From contig CM031611.1 in NCBI GenBank assembly GCA_018398815.1, forward strand, positions 48,700,517 to 48,764,516: DNA of 64,000 nt, given 5' to 3'. The position numbers were made by a program, and so were the translations under genes. This DNA is from Conus ventricosus. Taxonomy: Eukaryota > Mollusca > Gastropoda > Neogastropoda > Conidae. Each line of letters starts with the position of its first letter. The first letter of the stretch is position 1. The notes below the pieces were generated by a model. It made no database searches, was not told the DNA's origin, and was given only the letters and a program-made list of their open reading frames with translations. Below, piece by piece: positions 57,601-64,000 of the stretch.

Positions 57601-58175
57601 AACAAGCCAATGTGTTGTCCTCTCCTACTCTCAGATTTTATCTTTGGTGTATATTATGTAAGGTGTCTATGCACAGTGCTGGGTATCTTTATTCAAAAGA
57701 CACACACATAAAGAACCACCAGTTTTTAAAAAAAAAGATCTTATCCGTATAAATCTAAACCACAGGTATGTGCTTGTAATGAAAAGGTATTGTCTGGTCT
57801 CACACGAATCCGGACAGCTACTGTGACAACTGACAATGAGCTTCCTTGTCTCTTATCTAACATGCACCAGCCTTTCCTGCTTCTTACACACACCAGCTTT
57901 TCCTATTTGTTATTTAACCAGTGACTATACTACTAAAAAAAAAAAATGATGATATTCACTATCCTCAGAGAGAGGAAGACAGACAGCAACAGAGAGAGAG
58001 AGAAGGGTGGGGGTGTGGGGGGGGGGGGGGGGGGGGGGGGAGAGGGAATAGGGAAGGAAGACACACTGAGAGGCAGATGCAAACAAGAGATAAGAGAAGG
58101 AGAGAAATAGAGGGAGTGAGAGAAGAGGGACATTTAGAGAGAGAGGCCAACAGATAGAGTGAAGACACAGAACAA

Positions 58176-58220
<45 letters not shown>

Positions 58221-61200
58221 CTAATAACCAAACAGTTCCTCTTCAGCTTCTCCACTCAATTAGATTTCGCAAAAGAACAAAACATTAAAAATCTGGAAAA
58301 TGTTTCAGTGATATCATACCATCCTAATAAACTAGACACACAACCCTATCATATCACACACACACACCTCCCCTGACGCAACCCCCCCTCTGTTTCCTCT
58401 CCCATAATCCCCCTGGCCTCATGTCATTTCCGCCTTCATGGAGAATAACGGACAAGTCATTTTCATTCTTCTTTTTTTGTTTTTCGTAGTTTGTACTGTC
58501 CCACATGTTAAATGTGATTTATTTTTTTCGCCTGATGAAGACCCAAGTGGTTGAAATGCATCGTGTCTTGTCTTGTGCTTTGTTTGTCAATGTCATTGGC
58601 GGTAAGTTCTAAAACTCTATTCCTGATCTTCCGATAATAAAGACAATGACTCACACAATGAGGATGATAGAGCCAATGCTGAGGAAGGAGCCCGAAACAA
58701 CAGCGTCCTCGCACACCTCTGGACGAGCCAACTCAAACAGATAGTAGCAGCCTGTCTGTACATCCGTCTGTTCCTCTAGCATGCGCAGGGCCGTACTCTG
58801 CACACACAACACTGAAAGTACAGAAGTTACTCCCTGCACATCTTTTACATGTACATGTGCACAGGATCCTTACACAAGCCCATGCATGAACATACACAGA
58901 TTTTTCAACTTTTGAAGTAAAGACACGGTTATCAGAAAATGTACCCACATCTGTCAGCATGTTTAGTCAAACAAGCATCTGTATATAGCAGAGCGTCTCT
59001 GTTAATTCTGTGAATATATCCTGCATAAACGTTAAACAAACATCAGATTAGCAGATAAGCCAATATTCAAACATACTAGTACTTCTAAACAAAAGCAAAT
59101 ACTCATTTATACCTCTCTCAACACGAGAAAGTCAACAGCACACAATACACATGTTCTTTTTCAACATCTCAAACAGACCACTGCTGAAAGAGTTACTGCC
59201 AGTTCAGTACATGGAAGCTTTCCAAAGTTAGTTACAGACATTTCAGTATATGGAAGCTTTCCAAAGTTAGTTACGGCCATTTCAGTATACGGAAGCTTTC
59301 CAAAGTTAGTTACGGACATTTCAGTACATGGAAGCTTTCCAAAGTTAGTTACGGCCATTTCAGTATATGGAAGCTTTCCGAAGTTTCCAATTTCAAGAGT
59401 AAACAAACAACCGCAATAGTGTTTTAGCAGCTTTGGTACCATTAAATCAATAGTGATGAATCAGATATTAGCGTAAACTATACAAACCTAACGGAAACCA
59501 ACGATTCAAACTTTGTGGGTGACAGGGATTCATGATTTAGATGTGGTAAGCCACTGACTTTGTTCTGAACACCACAGTGCAGATGAATGACCATAATGCT
59601 CCACAGACAAATGCGTGTATTGTATGTCACACTTCACCCACCAGTACCAGCCCAGGTGTGGTCCTTTGCAGTAGGCTGGGCTATAAGCAATATCACCCCA
59701 TCCACCAGTACCAGTTTTTCATACAAAATTTGACGCAATTTGGATTTGCAGGCTTTTTTTCTGTACAGCATTCCAGCAAATTCATCTGGTAGTGTGGTAA
59801 ATGCTTGAAATTCTGAGGTTAAACATGTGACAAGGACTAACATCAGCCATGTCACTAACAACTTCTACAAACGTGTGATGAGGATTAACATCAGCCATGT
59901 CACTAACAACTTCTACAAACGTGTGATGAGGATTAACATCAGCCATGTCACTAACAACTTCTACAAACGTGTGACGAGGACTAACATCAGCCATGTTACT
60001 AACAACTTCTACAAACGTGTGACGAGGACTAACATCAGCCATGTTACTAACAACTTCTACAAACATGTGATGAGGACTTAAATCTGCCATGCCACTAACA
60101 ACTTCTACTACACAAGGGCTCCCATTGAGGAATAGCAAATTTCTAGGAAAAAGTCCAGCAGACATGCCCCCTTCCCTGAAAAATTTTGAAACTTGCTTTC
60201 AAGATCGCATAGTCTTCTGCAAATCGGAGAATCGTGTGGTGTTTCATCCTCTTTTCCGGCCCATCCACTAGTTCATAAAGCGTTCATAAATCTCTCAATT
60301 CATCATCTTGTTGACAACATGTGTCAGAGCATGACAACTGACATCACTCTGTCTTCAGCTCGCAAGACGAAATGGCAAAAGCCAGCTCTGGCTTAGAAAT
60401 TCACTGAGGATTTCATGTCAGGTTCTTCTGCCAACATGAAAAAAACCATGACCAGCACTCGTTGGATTCCTGACCCACTTACATCTTCTCCCCTGAATTT
60501 TTTTCTTTTCTTGAAATGCTTTTTTTTTCGAAATGAACGCTCACTTTCACATTTTGCCATGATCCAAAATTTTGCAAAGAAATGGGATCCACATACACTA
60601 CAATCTTCACCATTCACTGAAGATGAATAGTGGCTACTTTTACCATGAGGGTTAAAAAAAACAAAAAAGAAAAAAGGAGAAAAGAAAAGAAAGCCTGTCA
60701 GAATTATCTCAGGGTTTTCTCTTTTTTTTTTTCCCCCAAGCATAGTAAGAAATGTGTTCAGAAATCTTGCTCTTGCTTGTAAGGATGCATTCATGTATAT
60801 ATATTGATTACAAGTCCAGAGTTCCACTGAGGAAGAACAATTACGTTAATGCTGGTACATGATCTGGAAACCATGTGAGAGTCTTAACTCTTTCATCCCT
60901 ACAACCCGGTTTTCTGGTTTGCAGAAATCCTACCCTTCCTTCCTGCAGCACGGAAAACCGGGCAGCACAAAATCCCTCCTTTCCTTCCTGCAGCCCGGAA
61001 AATCGGTTCTCGCGGTAAGTGCTCTGAACTTTGTGCAAGTCGCATCATCGGTACACATCATGACCGGGTCGCTCACGCGGCAGTGTTTATAAATGGAATG
61101 GATGCCAGACGGCCCCCTACAGCATGGGAAAGTGGTTGCCGCTCTATTCTGGTCGGTTTGCTACTGCACACGTGGCAGTTCTCACTTTACACTTTTTTTT

Positions 61201-62587
61201 TTTTTTTTCTAAATCCAGGAATGAAGGGAATACTGGTATTATAAGAATCTAGGAACAAGAGAAAGTGATGGTTCATAGAAAAGTAGGAATGAAAGAGTTA
61301 AGAACCACCACCCAGCCTGTTGCACTTTCTGAAGAAAGTGAATACCACCACAAAAGCCTGACAAGCGAGTGCAGGTAATCTAAGTCCTTCCGAACGCTTC
61401 TCCTTTTGCTCGTTTTCATGCTTGTCATATCAGAGGAAACAAGCCAACTCACGTCCGTGGCGGCTGGGTCACAGGTGAAAAGGATCACCGCCTTCCGCTG
61501 CGCCCGATTGCAATGTTCCTTAGAGCCGTAGCTGTCTCCGTCCCCATACTCCAGGTACACCCAGTTGGCTGCACATCGTCACTTTTACTTTAGCTGAGAT
61601 ATACCACAATTCTAACACACACAAACACACATATTATACCATAGATCCCCTATACAAACATACCACAGATACCCTCTAGAGACATTATACCACAGATCCC
61701 CTATAGAAACATATTATACCATAGATCAACTACAGAAACATATAAATCTCATAGATCCCCTATAGAGACATTATACCACAGATCCCCTGAAGAAACATAT
61801 TATACCATAGATCCCCTATAGAAACATATTATACCACAGACCCCCTATAGAGACATATACCATAGATCCCCTATAGAAACATATTATAGATCCCATATAG
61901 AAACATACTACAGATCCTCTATAGAAACATATCACCATAGATCCCCTATAGAAACATATTATACCATAGATCCCCTAAGTATCTGATAAGTGACGATGGA
62001 TGTTTGGTTCCCATTTCCGATTTGTGTAGCTTTTAACAGAGCTCCCTATCTAGTGCGCCCCCAAAAAACAAAAATCGAAACTAGAAAGAAGACAGTGGCA
62101 TGTTCCTCTTGTAAAGAAAAGCAGAAAATTGTGCTAGTTGAGCTAGATGAAGAAAACTCACTATGGGCGATCACTCTTGCTGGCTTAAGAGATATGGAGG
62201 TAAAGTTAGCTCCCTGCTTTTCCAATTCTGAGGTTTTGGGGAGCATTCTGATGATATTGCTATGCGGAGATAAGGCATACGTTTGGACAGGTAAGTAATG
62301 GAAAAAGTGTATGCATGACCTGTCTGAGTGTACATGCACTGATTCAAAAGCCCCAAATAACATTTCTTATAGAAAAATCTAGCAAAAAATCTAGTGAAAC
62401 ACAAACGAATGCAGCACACAACAACAGTACAAATACATGTGTGCAAGCACATGCTCTAGTATGCTTGTATGCAAGTGTATGCATGCACACACTAGCTCAT
62501 GAACGCAAGGATGTGTTCATACAACTGGAATACACGCACCTGAATGTTTGCATGAACCCTGTAGTTGTGTGTGAGTCCATGAGTGCA

Positions 62588-62623
<36 letters not shown>

Positions 62624-63615
62624 TGCATGCCTTCATGTATGTGAGCTGGCATGAATGCGCATGCGTACATGACAAAACCATAATGCAAATGGACAGAACC
62701 ACGGCACAGTTATACTACAGCGACAGTACTGCCACTGGGGTAATGAAACAAAGTCACTTTCACAAGGTTTAAGTCTGAATGTGGTCAACCTTTTCATGAC
62801 AAGCTTGCTGATGTGATGGCATACCAGCTGTTCCTGTTTCCTGGGGGTGGCGACGTTAAAGAAAAAATATAACAAAAACAAAATTCTCCTTCCACCATTC
62901 AATGGATGAAATCACATTTCATACCTAGTCTTAGGACTTACCTAATGGAACTTCTCTTTCAACAATAGAAACTGTATTTTTCAGGCAAAGAGCTTAGAAC
63001 AAAGAATCTGATATTTTTTATATCAAACTACTTTTCTGGTGTTTGTATGTCATGACAGGATTTCAGTATCTGCGGCAAAGATCTAACAGCATACAAAATA
63101 TAAAGTCTATGTTTACCCTTTCTCTTGATATATGAATAAGAGGTTATTGTGTTTATACCGTGGCGCTAAACAAAACAAAAAAAATCACGCGTCCAGAAAG
63201 GAAGAGTATCATCTTACAAGGTGTCAGTCAGGAAAGAATTATCCCCCACCCCATCCCCCTTCCTTGGCAAGATCCTCTGAATAACGCCATCTTGTCCCCG
63301 CTCCCATATTTCTGGAACACGTCTCTTGTCTGCCAGGTCTCCTGCACAACAAAGACTCCCTACCTTTAAAGTCCCCATCAAAAGCATTTCTGGAGATCAT
63401 TCTCCACTTACGTATATATCCTGAGTATTAACCAACTCTTACTTCCAGCCATGATGCCAGCACTGGAGTATTTGCCAATCACGTGCTTGCTTTTCCCATC
63501 ATTCTTCTCTTGAACGATGCCATTCTTGGAGTCGCCGTCCGCGCTTTCAGCAATGGCGTCCGTGCAGATGCCAACATAGTACATATACTCATGCTTTGGG
63601 TCTTCTGTGCGGAAC
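54569..63615 (-). CDS. M6PR: M6PR exons 2-6, inverted second copy
   Basis: Second copy of M6PR on the minus strand. Exons in transcript order are 63615-63443, 61568-61453, 58797-58655, 56200-56075 and 54688-54569. Exon 1 would lie right of the window. Exons 2, 3, 4 and 6 have exactly the in-phase lengths (173, 116, 143, 120). Exon 5 has 126 instead of 127: one G is missing in the 'gccaagg(g)tattgag' stretch, which breaks the tail. The left copy has that G but a different extra base. Neither copy is intact across all exons, yet together every position is supported once. This pattern suggests alleles with consensus errors rather than two genes. Confidence 0.9.
56075..56200 (-). CDS. M6PR: M6PR exon 5 (right arm), one-base deletion
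   Basis: The membrane part [20 protein letters not shown] is intact. A missing G after GAK shifts the tail out of frame. Confidence 0.9.
56382..56415 (+). ncRNA. Hammerhead-like core 2 (right arm)
   Basis: Mirror of 41834-41866: CTGAAGA 56382-56388 and a perfect 7-bp stem 56389-56407. Confidence 0.45.
58017..58040. repeat. Poly-G run (right arm)
   Basis: 24 G, against 63 C-tract bases in the other arm (40160-40222). Confidence 0.95.
58178..58220. repeat. (TG)n(AG)n microsatellite
   Basis: Compound repeat, mirror of 39990-40024 with a different length. Confidence 0.95.
58532..58565 (+). ncRNA. Hammerhead-like core 1 (right arm)
   Basis: Mirror of 39640-39672: CTGATGA 58532-58538, GAAA 58553-58556, then tgcatcgtgtc. 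Confidence 0.45.
58655..58797 (-). CDS. M6PR: M6PR exon 4 (right arm)
   Basis: 143 nt, in phase. It encodes the [15 protein letters not shown] ligand-site block without interruption. Confidence 0.93.
59200..59392. repeat. 39-bp minisatellite (right arm)
   Basis: Mirror of 38813-39004. Confidence 0.95.
59822..60110. repeat. 48-bp minisatellite (right arm)
   Basis: Mirror of 38093-38380, same copy number. Confidence 0.95.
60884..61301. mobile_element. TTAA-flanked MITE, family B (right arm)
   Basis: Mirror of 36902-37317, with intact 19-bp termini differing at one base. Confidence 0.75.
61453..61568 (-). CDS. M6PR: M6PR exon 3 (right arm)
   Basis: 116 nt, same coding sequence as 36633-36748. 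Confidence 0.94.
61635..61985. repeat. ~30-bp minisatellite (right arm)
   Basis: Mirror of 36216-36562. Confidence 0.93.
63443..63615 (-). CDS. M6PR: M6PR exon 2 (right arm)
   Basis: 173 nt, in phase with exon 1 (AG|G) and exon 3 (A|CC). It encodes [17 protein letters not shown]; the left arm has N for D at the fifth residue. Confidence 0.92.
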
Positions 63616-63829
63616 CTGGTGCAGGGGATTTTTCAAAGAAAGAAATTCAAAGGGAACATTATAATACCAGAAAAAAAAGAAGAAAAAAAAACAACAAAGA
63701 ACTCTTGCTCGAATGACAGAAAACATACAGATGTTTTAATCATAAACTCTGATAAGTTGAAATCCGTTGATGATGCAACACTTTTCTTTTTCATACAAAT
63801 CACAAAAGCTAACAATTAACATGCAATTG

Positions 63830-63883
63830 TGCGTGCATGTGTGAGTATATGTGTGCGTATTAGTGTGTGTACATGCGCACGTA

Positions 63884-63961
<78 letters not shown>

Positions 63962-64000
63962 TGTGTCACTGTGTGTGTGTGTGCGTGTCACTGTGTGTGT
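63830..64000. repeat. GT-rich microsatellite cluster (right arm)
   Basis: Mirror of the CA cluster near 34240-34380, cut by the window end. Confidence 0.93.

Larger units (their letters stand above)
50230..64000. repeat. Right arm of inverted duplication 2
   Basis: Mirror of about 34240-47997, running off the window. Homologous landmarks: M6PR exons, MITE B, 48-bp and 39-bp minisatellites, hammerhead-like cores and the CA cluster. Confidence 0.93.

Noticed and set aside
54569..63615. A true second M6PR paralogue
   Set aside because: Introns, minisatellites and MITE are mirrored with allelic-level identity, so alleles or an assembly duplicate fit better than an old gene duplication.

Overview
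The window is animal nuclear DNA. It has spliced genes with GT-AG introns, large TE-filled introns, abundant CA/GA microsatellites and minisatellites, and several retroelement classes. The TE mix (DIRS, CR1-like and I-like LINEs, tRNA-SINEs with (GAA)n tails) and two metazoan genes of invertebrate divergence suggest a lophotrochozoan, most likely a mollusc. That taxonomic call is inference. It is a draft scaffold with N gaps of 1000, 100 and 1000 bases (3629-4628, 26391-26490, 48001-49000).

Two genes are recognisable. NDUFB5 (SGDH subunit of mitochondrial complex I) runs on the minus strand from exon 1 (25630) through exons at 13766-13834, 12243-12309, 9092-9153 and 5584-5691. Its last exon is missing from this copy but present in an inverted second copy on the plus strand (1154-1260, 2221-2468). 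M6PR (cation-dependent mannose-6-phosphate receptor) runs on the plus strand in six exons from 28259 to 43671, for an expected 276 residues. Exons 2-6 recur inverted on the minus strand (63615 down to 54569). The two genes are divergent, head to head, about 2.6 kb apart. A CLEAR-like E-box, CCAAT boxes and an ETS-like site lie just before the M6PR start.

The architecture is dominated by two inverted duplications, each centred on a 1000-N gap: about 1-2208 against 4646-7520, and about 34.2-48.0 kb against 50.2-64.0 kb. The arms differ by small indels, including frameshifts in conserved exons that are intact in the other arm. Alternative haplotypes joined head to head by scaffolding, plus consensus errors, explain this best.

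NDUFB5 intron 1 (13.85-25.5 kb) is a nest of insertions. An old degenerate LINE was split by a complete-looking 5.27-kb DIRS-type tyrosine-recombinase retrotransposon (15282-20553, minus strand, with terminal inverted repeats and an internal complementary region) and again by a CR1-like LINE (about 20881-24889). Intron 3 holds a 5'-truncated LINE with a perfect 13-bp target duplication. M6PR intron 1 holds a second CR1 copy, an antisense LINE with RNase H, and a tRNA-derived SINE. Other elements are two families of TTAA-flanked MITEs (piggyBac-like ends), a gypsy-like fragment, several minisatellites, a ~76-bp tandem repeat and two hammerhead-ribozyme-like cores. No CRISPR array, prokaryotic operon or rRNA gene is seen.
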